Shown one piece after another: positions 23,807 to 31,449 of a stretch of DNA of 44,272 nt (positions are counted from its first letter, which is position 1; the number at the start of each line of letters is the position of its first letter). The stretch comes from Verrucomicrobiota bacterium (GTDB taxonomy: Bacteria > Verrucomicrobiota > Verrucomicrobiia > Chthoniobacterales > SZAS-18): the NCBI GenBank assembly GCA_018240025.1, contig JAFEGM010000017.1, positions 1 through 44,272 on the forward strand. Direction: 5' to 3'. The notes under the pieces were generated by a model that was not told the DNA's origin, did no database searches, and saw only the letters and a program-made list of their open reading frames with translations. Both the position numbers and the translations under genes were made by a program.

Positions 23807-23834
23807 TTGCCAACTCGCCTTCGACCGGTAATTT
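23807..23834 (+). promoter_or_regulatory. Putative sigma-70 promoter for rplU-rpmA
   Basis: TTGCCA (23807-23812) and TAATTT (23829-23834) are spaced by 16 bases and lie 28 bases before the rplU ATG. This is the best -35/-10 pair in the interval before the ribosomal operon. No clear Shine-Dalgarno precedes rplU. Confidence 0.35.
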
Positions 23835-23861
23835 CGCGGCCCCTTTCGTCCCAACTGACTT

Positions 23862-24170
23862 ATGGCATACGCAATTCTCAAGACCGGCGGCAAGCAATAC
23901 AAGGTCGCGGCCGGCGACGAAATCAACGTGGATCTGCTGGACGCCAAAGAGGGCGACAAGGTGAAGTTCGGCGAGGTCCTGATGACCGTCGACGGCTCGA
24001 ACGTCCGTCACGGCAAGCCCTTCATCGACGGTTTCGCCATCGAGGGCGAGGTGGTCAAGCAGTTCAAGGACGACAAGGTCCTGGCCTTCAAGTATCGCCG
24101 CCGCAAGGGCTATCACCGCTCGGTCGGCTTCCGTCGCCGCCTGACCAAGGTGAAGATCGCCGCCTTCTGA
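23862..24170 (+). CDS. rplU: 50S ribosomal protein L21
   Basis: This 102-residue protein is full length for bL21, which binds 23S rRNA domain I near L20 in the large subunit. It opens MAYAILKTGGKQYKVAAGDE. The characteristic EGDKVKFGEVLM strand and the basic tail FKYRRRKGYHRSVGFRRRLT, which contacts rRNA, are present. It is first in the conserved rplU-rpmA pair, 42 bases upstream of rpmA. The usual third gene obgE does not follow; trmL does. Confidence 0.97.
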   Translation: MAYAILKTGGKQYKVAAGDEINVDLLDAKEGDKVKFGEVLMTVDGSNVRHGKPFIDGFAIEGEVVKQFKDDKVLAFKYRRRKGYHRSVGFRRRLTKVKIAAF

Positions 24171-24212
24171 GCAGCGCCCGCATTGCCTTCGTAACCCTCA
24201 TTTTCTCCGACC

Positions 24213-24473
24213 ATGGCCCATAAAAAAGGACAAGGAAGCGTCAAGAACGGGCGCGATTCCGTCAGCAAGCGTCTCGGCGTGAAGAAGTTCGGCAGCGAAC
24301 ACGTCATCCCGGGCAACATCATCATCCGCCAGCGCGGGCAGAAGTTCCTGGCCGGCCGCAACGTCGGCGTCGGCACGGACTTCACCATCTTCTCGCTGGT
24401 CGAGGGCAAGGTCCGTTTCGACCGCGCCGGCCGCCGGGTGAACGTCGATCCGGTCGAGGCTCCGGCCGCCTGA
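24213..24473 (+). CDS. rpmA: 50S ribosomal protein L27
   Basis: This 86-residue bL27 has an N-terminal tail that reaches the peptidyl-transferase centre. It starts [20 protein letters not shown] directly after the ATG, so it lacks the cleavable N-terminal extension of Firmicutes L27. The common GGGS/GSS pattern is here GQGSV. Core segments [20 protein letters not shown] and [16 protein letters not shown] are conserved. It is followed 25 bases later by a strong rho-independent terminator. Confidence 0.97.
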   Translation: MAHKKGQGSVKNGRDSVSKRLGVKKFGSEHVIPGNIIIRQRGQKFLAGRNVGVGTDFTIFSLVEGKVRFDRAGRRVNVDPVEAPAA

Positions 24474-24498
24474 GGCGGAACCTGAGACAGTTTTCGAG

Positions 24499-24524
24499 AA
24501 GGCGCGGGCATCCCGCGCCTTTTT
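24499..24524 (+). terminator. Rho-independent terminator after rpmA
   Basis: AAGGCGCGGG (24499-24508) pairs with CCCGCGCCTT (24512-24521) around a CAT loop and runs into a T-tract (24520-24524). This ends the rplU-rpmA transcript. Confidence 0.9.
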
Positions 24525-24615
24525 CGTTGGTGGTGAGAGAGCGGAAAAGCGGAAGGACCACAGAAAACGCGGAAGGCGCAGAAGAGTCGGCACCTCGATC
24601 GCGAAGAGCCCGGGT

Positions 24616-25092
24616 ATGTTGCACGTCGTTCTCGTCCACCCGGAGATCCCGCCCAACACGGGCAACATCGGCCGTCTGTGCGTGGCGGCCGGGGCGAAGC
24701 TGCATCTGATCCATCCGCTCGGGTTTCAGATCACCGATGCGCACGTGCGTCGGGCCGGACTCGACTACTGGCCGCACCTGCAACTGCTGGAATGGCCGAA
24801 CTGGGAGACCTTCGCGGCGGCCCGGCGGCCGGAGGACCGATGGCATCTCTGCACCACCAAGGCACACCGGAGGCACCTGGATGCCGGCTTCCGCGCCGGC
24901 GATTGGCTCATTTTCGGCTGCGAGACCCGGGGCCTGCCGGAGGAAATCCTCGCGGCGCATCCCGCCGACCTGCTGCGCATTCCCATGCGCGCCGAAGCCC
25001 GCAGCCTGAATCTGTCGAATGCCGTTGCGGTCGTGCTCTACGAAGCCCTCCGCCAGACCGACGCCATGGAGTCGCTGGAAATTGGAGCGTGA
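24616..25092 (+). CDS. trmL: tRNA (cytidine/uridine-2'-O-)-methyltransferase TrmL
   Basis: This 158-residue SPOUT methyltransferase 2'-O-methylates the wobble base (C34 or U34) of leucine tRNAs using SAM. It starts MLHVVLVHPEIPPNTGNIGR with the conserved N-x-G-N-x-x-R motif 1. The trefoil-knot SAM site is LIFGCETRGLPEEIL (about residues 97-111), IPMRAEARSLNLSNAVAVVL (about 122-141) and the C-terminal YEALRQ. Length is normal for the TrmL/YibK family. The start follows a short spacer with no obvious SD. The downstream sequence is an octamer repeat tract, with fabD convergent. Confidence 0.93.
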   Translation: MLHVVLVHPEIPPNTGNIGRLCVAAGAKLHLIHPLGFQITDAHVRRAGLDYWPHLQLLEWPNWETFAAARRPEDRWHLCTTKAHRRHLDAGFRAGDWLIFGCETRGLPEEILAAHPADLLRIPMRAEARSLNLSNAVAVVLYEALRQTDAMESLEIGA

Positions 25093-25282
25093 GCGGAGCG
25101 GAGGAGCGGAGGAGCAGGGGAGCGGAGGAGCGGAGGAGCCGGGGAGGGGAGGAACGGAAGAGCAGAGGAACGGAGGAGCGGGAGCGGCATGAGGCACCTA
25201 ATCCGGTAGCCTCTACCTCCTCCTTCGCCCCTTCGGCTTCTTCGCAGCTTCGCGAGAACCCAACGTCCTTCCGCTCCCGCGC
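25093..25282. repeat. Octamer minisatellite (GGAGGAGC) plus GCGAAG element
   Basis: From 25098 to about 25185 the sequence is some eleven imperfect copies of GGAGGAGC, the reverse complement of the tract at 20000-20075. A TTCGC-rich partial copy of the GCGAAG element follows (25211-25262). No gene is present. The tract lies between the convergent trmL and fabD genes. Confidence 0.8.
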
Positions 25283-26239
25283 TCAGGCGAAATGGGCCAC
25301 GGCTTTGGCCAGGGTCGCCGAGTCGCCGACCGACAGAATCTCGGCGCCTTCCACGATACGTGGGACCATGCCGGCGAGCGTCGCGCCGGGGCCGAACTCG
25401 AGGAAGAGCTTGGCGCCGCATTCATTGGCCAGGCGCTGCACGCATTCCACCCAACGCACCGAGCCGGTGACCTGCTCGGCCAAACGAATCCGCGCGGTGG
25501 CGGGATCGCGCACGAGGCCGGCGTCGAAATTGGCCGCCACCGGAAAGCGCGGGTCGGTCATGGGCGTGGCCGCGAGGGCCTCGGTCAGCCGCTCCTGGGC
25601 GGGGGCCATCAGGCGCGAATGGTAGGCGCCGGCCACCTTCAGCACGGTGGCGCGGCGGAAGCCGGCCGCCTTCGAATGGTCGGCGGCTTTCTGAATGCCC
25701 TCGACCACGCCCGAGAGCACGAACTGGGCGGGCGTGTTGTAGTTGGCCACCTGGACGCCGCATTCCTCCGCCAGCTTGGCTGCGGCCTCGGCCGAACCGC
25801 CGATCAGCGCGACCATGCTGCCTCCGGCCGCGTTGCACGCTTCCTCCATGAGGTCGCCCCGGCGCTGCACCAGGCGGAGCCCATCGGCGAAATTGAACGT
25901 ACCCGCCGCGGCGTGCGCGGTCGCTTCCCCGAGCGAAAGCCCGGCCGCGCCGACGCACGACAGGTCGAATTCCGCCGCCCGCGGCCCGAGTTGCTCGCGC
26001 AGGGCGGCCAGCGCCGCCAGCCCGTGGACGAAGAGCGCCGGCTGGCAATTGCCGGTGCGGGTGAGCAGGTCCTCCGGGCCGTTCCACATGACCTCGGTCA
26101 GCGGACGACCGAGCACCGCGTCCGCTTCCTGGAAGAGCGCCGCCGCGGCGGGCGAGGCGTCCACGAGATCCTTGCCCATGCCGGGAAACTGCGCGCCTTG
26201 GCCGGGGAAGAGGAGAGCGATGCGAGGAAAAGAGGACAT
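25283..26239 (-). CDS. fabD: Malonyl-CoA:ACP transacylase
   Basis: This 318-residue enzyme moves malonyl from CoA to acyl carrier protein at the start of fatty-acid elongation. It opens IALLFPGQGAQFPGMGKDL with the GQGAQ signature. The nucleophile S102 lies in GLSLGE, where the common motif is GHSLGE; the H-to-L form occurs in some planctomycete-like FabDs as far as I recall. The catalytic H207 is in KVAGAYHSRLM, and a late FLEFGPGATLAGMV closes the fold. The start at 26239 follows from the N-terminal strand; the in-frame upstream extension is antisense noise. It is not clustered with fabH, fabG or acpP, although fabI lies 12 kb away. Confidence 0.93.
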   Translation of the reverse strand: MSSFPRIALLFPGQGAQFPGMGKDLVDASPAAAALFQEADAVLGRPLTEVMWNGPEDLLTRTGNCQPALFVHGLAALAALREQLGPRAAEFDLSCVGAAGLSLGEATAHAAAGTFNFADGLRLVQRRGDLMEEACNAAGGSMVALIGGSAEAAAKLAEECGVQVANYNTPAQFVLSGVVEGIQKAADHSKAAGFRRATVLKVAGAYHSRLMAPAQERLTEALAATPMTDPRFPVAANFDAGLVRDPATARIRLAEQVTGSVRWVECVQRLANECGAKLFLEFGPGATLAGMVPRIVEGAEILSVGDSATLAKAVAHFA

Positions 26240-26406
26240 GGGAAGAAAAGGAGGAAGGAGGAAGGAAGAAGGATGAAGGGGACGGCGCGCTGCACGGATG
26301 ACGAAGGGGGAGTCGGAATCAACCCCGAAGGCTGGGGCGGCCCGAATCATCCATGACTTCCGCCCAAAAACCCTTCCTTCAGCCTTCCTCCTTCTTCCTT
26401 TTCTTC
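26240..26406. repeat. Heptamer GGAAGGA tracts flanking fabD start
   Basis: There is no gene here. Bases 26240-26280 are purine repeats with a 7-base period (GGAAGGA, GGAAGGA, AGAAGGA, TGAAGG). Bases 26377-26408 carry the complementary pyrimidine heptamers (CCTTCAG, CCTTCCT, CCTTCTT, CCTTTTC). The two tracts are inverted relative to each other, so they could pair across the spacer. Confidence 0.6.
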
Positions 26407-27861
26407 TCACGCCATCGCGCGGGCCTCGCCCTCCTGGGCGCGGCGCTCGGCGGGGGCGATGAGCGGAAGGCGGACGTGGAAGCAGGTGCGGCCGGGCTCG
26501 GAGGTGAGTTCGATCTCGCCGCCGTGACGATCGGCCACGATGCGGTGGCAGATCACCAGGCCGAGGCCGGTGCCCTCGCCGACGGGTTTGGTGGTGAAGA
26601 AGGGATCGAAGATGCGCGACTGCAGCTCGGGCGGAATGCCGGGGCCGTTGTCCTCGATCGTCACGCAGACGTGGCCTTCGTCCTCCAATTCGGTGCGGAT
26701 GGTCAGGCGGGCGTCGGTCTGCCCGCGGGCCAGCATGGCCTCGGCGGCGTTGGCGGCGAGATTGGTCCAAACCTGATTCAGTTCGCCGGGATAGCCGACG
26801 ATCTGCGGGATGCGGGGATCGAAGGCCCGCACGACCTCCACGCCGCGCAGCTTGTGGGCGAGGATCTTGAGGGTCGTCTCGATGCCCTCGTGCAGGTCGG
26901 CCCGCTGGCGGGGCTGCCGGTCCATGTGCGAGTAGGACTTGATCGATTTCACCAGGTCGGCCACGCGGCCGGTGGCTTCATCGGCCTCGCGCAGGATGGC
27001 ATCGACCGCGAGACCCGCTTCCAGCCAGGGCAGGATGCAGCAGACCGCATCGGCCGGCAGGCGCGAGGCGTTGGCCTCCATCCATTCCACGCCGAGCCCG
27101 GAGCCGACGAACGTGGGCGCGAGCTTCCAGCTTTCCTCGACGCCGCGCGCGTCCATCCAGTCCATCAGCGCGTCCTCGGCGTCGCTGCGCGCGATGGGAT
27201 CGAGCTCCCCGCGCGGCGCCCGGGCGGCCGCCACGGCGTCGCGCTCCAGCTCCTGCAGCGTGGGCCAGCAGCCTACCGCGGCCGAATCGAGACTGATCTC
27301 CAGCGAGAGCTCGCGCCAGCGCTGCATCGTCTCGCCGAGCGAGGAAATGGCGCGGCGCGCGGCCGCGATCGGATTGTTCAGTTCGTGCGCCATGCCGGCG
27401 GCCAGCGTGCCGAGCGAGGCGAGCTTCTCGCGCTGGGCATTGAAGCCTTCGACTCCGCGGATGCGCGAGGCCAGCGCCCGGAGAATGCGGGTGGCGGCCG
27501 GCTCGCAGGTACGCAGCATCTTGAAGAAGGCCGCGCGATCGAACTCGACCGCGTGCACGTCGGTGAGCGCCAACGCATCGGCCGGCGCATCCAGTCCGAG
27601 GAGGATCGGGATCTCGCCGAAGAATCCGCCCGCCGACTGCGAGGCCAGGACTACTTCCTGGTCGCCGTAGCGCTTGAAGACCCGAATGTCGCCGCTGACG
27701 AGCACGCGAAAACTCTGCACCGGCTGCCCTTCGCGGATGAGAAACGAGCCCTTCGGGTAGTGCGCCTCGACGGCATCCGCGAAGCAGATGGTTTCCGCTT
27801 CGCCGAGATTGGTGAAGAGCTCGCAGTGGCGTAGCGATTCGAGCGTTTCGGGCGGGAGCAT
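26407..27861 (-). CDS. Sensor histidine kinase with cyclic-nucleotide-binding domain
   Basis: This 484-residue soluble kinase has an N-terminal CNB/CRP-like beta-barrel (about 10-130; YPKGSFLIREGQPVQSFRVL, GGFFGEIPILLG) that would sense cNMP or a related ligand. A dimerisation helix follows with H149 in the phospho-acceptor motif MAHELNNP. A long insert of about 100 residues precedes a HATPase domain with N-box NLAANAAEAML, G1 EDNGPGIPPE, F-box PFFTTKPVGEG and G2 TGLGLVI. It has no membrane helix. It lies 131 bases downstream of, and on the same strand as, the response-regulator/oxidoreductase fusion, which is the obvious partner. The pairing of CNB kinase and this fusion recurs in other bacteria as far as I recall. 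Confidence 0.9.
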   Translation of the reverse strand: MLPPETLESLRHCELFTNLGEAETICFADAVEAHYPKGSFLIREGQPVQSFRVLVSGDIRVFKRYGDQEVVLASQSAGGFFGEIPILLGLDAPADALALTDVHAVEFDRAAFFKMLRTCEPAATRILRALASRIRGVEGFNAQREKLASLGTLAAGMAHELNNPIAAARRAISSLGETMQRWRELSLEISLDSAAVGCWPTLQELERDAVAAARAPRGELDPIARSDAEDALMDWMDARGVEESWKLAPTFVGSGLGVEWMEANASRLPADAVCCILPWLEAGLAVDAILREADEATGRVADLVKSIKSYSHMDRQPRQRADLHEGIETTLKILAHKLRGVEVVRAFDPRIPQIVGYPGELNQVWTNLAANAAEAMLARGQTDARLTIRTELEDEGHVCVTIEDNGPGIPPELQSRIFDPFFTTKPVGEGTGLGLVICHRIVADRHGGEIELTSEPGRTCFHVRLPLIAPAERRAQEGEARAMA

Positions 27862-27954
27862 GGGAAGAAAAGGAAGAAGGAAGAAGGGAAAGCTCAGGCG
27901 GGGCCGCCGCAGAAGGTGCAGGTGAAAGGCGAGGTACCGAGAAGACAGGGACTA

Positions 27955-27992
27955 GCCCTTCTTCCTTCCTCCTTGCGCCTTCCTCCTTCTCT
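27955..27992. repeat. Heptamer CCTTCCT tract
   Basis: Five units with a 7-base period run CCTTCTT, CCTTCCT, CCTTGCG, CCTTCCT, CCTTCTC up to the stop codon of the downstream gene. A partly complementary purine tract lies at 27864-27890 just before the kinase ATG. The unit is the same as in the tracts around fabD. Confidence 0.6.
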
Positions 27993-29657
27993 TCACAGCC
28001 TCGCCAGATAGTCGTGGATGATCTCCACCCCGATGCCGCCCTGGCCGGCGGCGGAGGCGACTCGCTTGATCGAGCCGGCGCGCACGTCGCCGGCGCAGAA
28101 GACGCCGGGCAGGCTCGTCTCCAGCAGGTAGGGCTCGCGGTCGAGCGGCCAGTTCTTCAGCCCGGGATGGCCCCGTCGCAGGATGGGGGCGGTGAGAATG
28201 AAGCCGGCCTGGTCGCGTTCGACGGTGCCGTCGAGCCAGGAGGTGCGCGGCTCGGCGCCGATGAAAACGAAGAGCGAGGAGCACGGCACGGCCAATTCGG
28301 TGCCGGCGGCGAAGTCGGAGACCGTGATCTGCTCGAGCTTGTCGCTGCCTTGCACCGCAGTCACGGCACACTGCAGTCGGACGGTGATGTTGGGCGTGCC
28401 GGCGATCTGGTCGATGAGGTATTGCGACATCGACTTCGTCAGCGAGTCGGCCCGCACGAGCATGGTGACCTGGCGGGCGTATTTGCAGAAATGGACCGCC
28501 GCCTGGCCGGCCGAGTTGGCGCCGCCGATGATGTAGACGTCCTCGCCCGCGCAGGCGGCCGCTTCGCTCAGCGAGGCGCCGTAGTACACTCCCGCACCGT
28601 GGAAGCGCTCGATGCCGTCGAGCGCGAGGCGCCGCCATTGCACGCCCATGGCCAGCATGACCGCGTGGGCGGCGACCTCCGAACCATCGGCGAGCGTGAG
28701 AATGCGGTAGCGATCCTCCGCGCGCAGCGCCTTCACCTCCTGTGGTGCCAGGATCTCAGTGCCGAAACGCTGCGCCTGCGCCACGGCCCGGCGGGTCAGG
28801 TCGGCCCCGCTCAGGCCCGAGGGAAAACCCATGTAGTTTTCGATGCGTGAGCTCGTCCCGGCCTGACCGCCCGGAGCCTCGCGTTCGATGAGCAGCGTGC
28901 GCAGGCCCTCGGAGGAAGCATTGACTGCCGCACCGAGCCCGGCCGGGCCGCCGCCGACGATGGCCAGATCGTAGAACTTCCGCTCGGCCCGCGTGCGCAT
29001 CCCGATCCGTTCGGCTAAGACTGGCAGGGTGGGACGAACCAGCGGTTCGCCGCCCGGGAAGAGCAGCAGCGGGAAGCCCGGCCGCTGGCCGCCGAGCGCC
29101 GCCAGCAACTGATCGCACTCGGCCGCGCGCGTCTCGACGTCGAGCCACTGAAACGGGATCTGGTGCCGCGCCAGGAAATCGCGCACCGCGTGCGAGTCGG
29201 GCGACCAGCGCAGACCGAGCACCCGGATGCCCTCGAAGGCGGGCCGATAGCCGGAGCCCCAGTCTTCCAGCAGATCGTCCAGCACCGGGTAGAGCCGCTC
29301 GTCGGGCGGATCCCACGGTTTCATGAGGTAATAGTCGAGGCGCACTCGGTTGATGGCCCGGATGGCCGCTTCGTTGTCGGCGTAGGCGGTCAGCAGCGCG
29401 CGCTTGCTGTCCGGATAGAGCGAGCGGGCACGTTCGAGGAAATCGACCCCGTCCATGCCCGGCATGCGCTGGTCGGCCAGCAGCAGTGCCACCGACTCAC
29501 CGCGGGCTTTGAGCTGCTGGAGCGTGTCGAGCCCGACCTGGCCGGAGGGAGCGGCCAGCACGCGGTATTTCTCCGCGTAACGCTGCCGGACATCGCGTTG
29601 AATGGCCCGCAGGACCGCGGAGTCGTCGTCGAGGCAGAGAATGCACGGCTTCGCCAT
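27993..29657 (-). CDS. Response regulator fused to cysteine-less Grx-like and TrxR-like domains
   Basis: This 554-residue protein is usually annotated as fused response regulator/thioredoxin-disulfide reductase. Residues 1-130 are a receiver domain with acidic pocket DDD (about 10-12), phospho-acceptor D62 in LADQRMPG and K113 in LMKPW. Residues 145-215 are a glutaredoxin-like fold in which the CPYC position reads SPDS (152-155). Residues 228-554 are a thioredoxin-reductase-like FAD/NAD(P)H module with GGGPAG (235-240) and the second nucleotide site IIGGANSAG (about 377). The TrxR CxxC position reads YYGASLSEA (about 358-366), without cysteines. It probably oxidises NAD(P)H with FAD as a phosphorylation-gated signalling or flavin redox switch and not as a disulfide reductase (inference). 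The start at 29657 is set by the receiver N-terminus. Confidence 0.88.
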   Translation of the reverse strand: MAKPCILCLDDDSAVLRAIQRDVRQRYAEKYRVLAAPSGQVGLDTLQQLKARGESVALLLADQRMPGMDGVDFLERARSLYPDSKRALLTAYADNEAAIRAINRVRLDYYLMKPWDPPDERLYPVLDDLLEDWGSGYRPAFEGIRVLGLRWSPDSHAVRDFLARHQIPFQWLDVETRAAECDQLLAALGGQRPGFPLLLFPGGEPLVRPTLPVLAERIGMRTRAERKFYDLAIVGGGPAGLGAAVNASSEGLRTLLIEREAPGGQAGTSSRIENYMGFPSGLSGADLTRRAVAQAQRFGTEILAPQEVKALRAEDRYRILTLADGSEVAAHAVMLAMGVQWRRLALDGIERFHGAGVYYGASLSEAAACAGEDVYIIGGANSAGQAAVHFCKYARQVTMLVRADSLTKSMSQYLIDQIAGTPNITVRLQCAVTAVQGSDKLEQITVSDFAAGTELAVPCSSLFVFIGAEPRTSWLDGTVERDQAGFILTAPILRRGHPGLKNWPLDREPYLLETSLPGVFCAGDVRAGSIKRVASAAGQGGIGVEIIHDYLARL

Positions 29658-29759
29658 ACCGGAACGTGCCGTCCCCCGCGTCGCCTGCCAAGTCCGTCCG
29701 CCGTAATGGCGACGACTTCCGCACTTGGCACTTGGGGCCGGCCCCACTATGCATCGCCG

Positions 29760-30377
29760 ATGGACCGCAGTCGGCTGTTGTTGATCTTCCTCGTCTTGGT
29801 GGGCGTATCGGGCGGGGCCTACGAATTTTACGACCGGTACCAGGAAACCCAGCGCAAGCGCATTCAGGCGGCCGAAGCCGCCCGCAAGGCCGCTGAGAAA
29901 GCCAAGCTCGAAGCCGAGCGGAAAGCGGCGGCCGAGAAGGCGGCCCAGGAGCGGGCCGCCGCGGAGAAGGCGCTGGCGGCACAGCGGATGGCCTCAGCTC
30001 CCGGCACCCCGCGCGAGGGCGATCTGCCCGTGCCGACCGATGTCACCATCGGCACTCCCAAGGTCGGCGTCAGCGGCGGGCCCCCGAAGCCCACGCCGCC
30101 GCCCGCGCGGCCGCTGGTCGAGCCGCCGCCGCCCCCGGACAAGCCAGTGCCGCTCATCGGCGCCGCCGAAAAGTGGATCCGGGAGAATCAGCTTACGTCC
30201 ACCCTGATGGGCACGCCGCGTCTCGCGGTCATCACGAAGAAGGAATACCTGGTGGGTCAGAAAGTGACGCTGGGCGGCGGACTTGCGATCACCCTGCAGC
30301 AGATCGAGGACGGCTACGTGGTCTTCGAGGGAGAAGGCTGGCATTTCAAAATGCGGCTGCGCACGGTCAACGAGTGA
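29760..30377 (+). CDS. Membrane-anchored coiled-coil/proline-rich protein of unknown function
   Basis: This 205-residue protein has an N-terminal signal-anchor helix (RLLLIFLVLVGVSGGAYEFY, residues 5-24). A charged Ala/Lys/Glu coiled coil (about 30-75) and a proline-rich linker (about 100-125, PKPTPPPARPLVEPPPPPDK) follow. A small C-terminal domain (about 133-205; KWIRENQLTSTLMGTPRLAV, then YVVFEGEGWHFKMRLRTV) looks like a TolA/GspB- or PilP-type periplasmic arm ending in a compact beta domain. I do not recognise a specific family. The start at 29760 is chosen because the anchor begins there. Its stop overlaps the queA GTG (GTGA), so the two genes are translationally coupled. It is divergent from the response-regulator fusion. 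Confidence 0.7.
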   Translation: MDRSRLLLIFLVLVGVSGGAYEFYDRYQETQRKRIQAAEAARKAAEKAKLEAERKAAAEKAAQERAAAEKALAAQRMASAPGTPREGDLPVPTDVTIGTPKVGVSGGPPKPTPPPARPLVEPPPPPDKPVPLIGAAEKWIRENQLTSTLMGTPRLAVITKKEYLVGQKVTLGGGLAITLQQIEDGYVVFEGEGWHFKMRLRTVNE

Positions 30378-31360
30378 GCCTGCGCCTGGCCGATTATCAG
30401 TTCGACCTGCCGCCGGAGCTGATCGCCAGCCATCCGGCGCCGCAGCGCGACGGCGCCCGCATGCTGGTCTTGAATCGGGCCGACGGCTCCCTGCGGCATG
30501 CCCGCTTTCGCGATTTCCCCGACTACCTGCAGCCGGGCGATCTTTGCGTGCTGAACAATGCCCGCGTGGTGCCGGCGCGGGTGTTCGCCGAGAGCCCGCA
30601 GCTCGAACTGCTCGTGCTGCAACGCCCCGAGCCGCAGCGCTGGATCTGCCTGGTCAAGCCAGGACGTCGCGCGCGGGTCGGTCGCGAAGTGGTGGTCGGG
30701 GGCCAGCGCGGCCGCGTCGTGGCGGTGCTGGCGGACGGCGAACGCGTTTTCGAGTTCGAGGCGGCGCCGGATTTGGAGGCGATCGGCCACATCCCGCTGC
30801 CGCCGTACATCGACCGGCCCGACGAGCAGTCGGACCGCGAGCGGTATCAGACCGTCTTCGCCCGCGCCGAGGCGGGCGCGATCGCCGCCCCCACCGCGGG
30901 ACTGCATTTCACGCCGGAAATTCTGCAGCGGGTGCCGCACACGTTCGTCACGCTCCAGGTCGGCGCCGGCACCTTCAAGCCGGTCGCGGCGGAGGACATC
31001 ACGCAGCATGCGATGCACCAGGAGGACTACGAGGTGACCGCGGCGACGGCGGACGCCGTGGCGGCGGCCCGACGTGTGGTGGCGATCGGAACCACCACGG
31101 TCCGGGTGCTCGAGAGCTGTCCGCGCGACGCCGCGGGCCGGCTGGTGCCGGGGGCGCATTCCACCCGGATCTTCCTGCATCCGCCGCACGCCCTCCGCCA
31201 CACGGACGCTCTGCTGACGAATTTCCATCTGCCGGGCTCGACCCTGATCATGCTCGTGAGCGCCTTCGTCGGGCGCGAGCGGACGCTGCAGGCCTATGCC
31301 GAGGCGGTGCGGGAGCGGTATCGGTTCTTCAGCTACGGAGACTGCATGCTCATCCTCTGA
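30374..31360 (+). CDS. queA: S-adenosylmethionine:tRNA ribosyltransferase-isomerase
   Basis: This 328-residue enzyme transfers and isomerises the ribose of SAM onto 7-aminomethyl-7-deazaguanine in tRNA, making epoxyqueuosine. It opens with a GTG start then SLRLADYQFDLPPELIASHP. Conserved segments are GDLCVLNNARVVPARVF, RYQTVFARAEAGAIAAPTAG, LHFTPEILQRVPHTFVTLQV and GAGTFKPVAAEDITQHAMHQ. The C-terminus ends TNFHLPGSTLIMLVSAFVGR plus YRFFSYGDCMLI. The GTG at 30374 overlaps the preceding stop by 4 bp and gives the canonical N-terminus. No other queuosine genes are nearby. Confidence 0.95.
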   Translation: MSLRLADYQFDLPPELIASHPAPQRDGARMLVLNRADGSLRHARFRDFPDYLQPGDLCVLNNARVVPARVFAESPQLELLVLQRPEPQRWICLVKPGRRARVGREVVVGGQRGRVVAVLADGERVFEFEAAPDLEAIGHIPLPPYIDRPDEQSDRERYQTVFARAEAGAIAAPTAGLHFTPEILQRVPHTFVTLQVGAGTFKPVAAEDITQHAMHQEDYEVTAATADAVAAARRVVAIGTTTVRVLESCPRDAAGRLVPGAHSTRIFLHPPHALRHTDALLTNFHLPGSTLIMLVSAFVGRERTLQAYAEAVRERYRFFSYGDCMLIL

Positions 31361-31387
31361 ACGCGCCCTGCTGCGGGCACGGAATTC

Positions 31388-31404
31388 TTGCGAAAGCGCT
31401 TGCC
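31388..31404 (+). promoter_or_regulatory. LacI-operator-like palindrome upstream of PEP-CTERM gene
   Basis: TTGCGAAAGCGCTTGCC holds a perfect AAGCGCTT core with further dyad bases (GC at both ends), the shape bound by LacI/GalR-family regulators. It lies 46 bases before the PEP-CTERM start and 28 bases after queA. No regulator gene of that family is in the window, so this rests on the motif alone. Confidence 0.3.
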
Positions 31405-31449
31405 TCGGAAACGGCCATTCCGGTAGGACAGCCGGACGCCTTTCCTCCG

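Noticed and set aside
27993..29657. Functional thioredoxin reductase (trxB)
   Set aside because: The CxxC redox pair is absent and a receiver plus glutaredoxin-like region is fused, so the symbol trxB would mislead.
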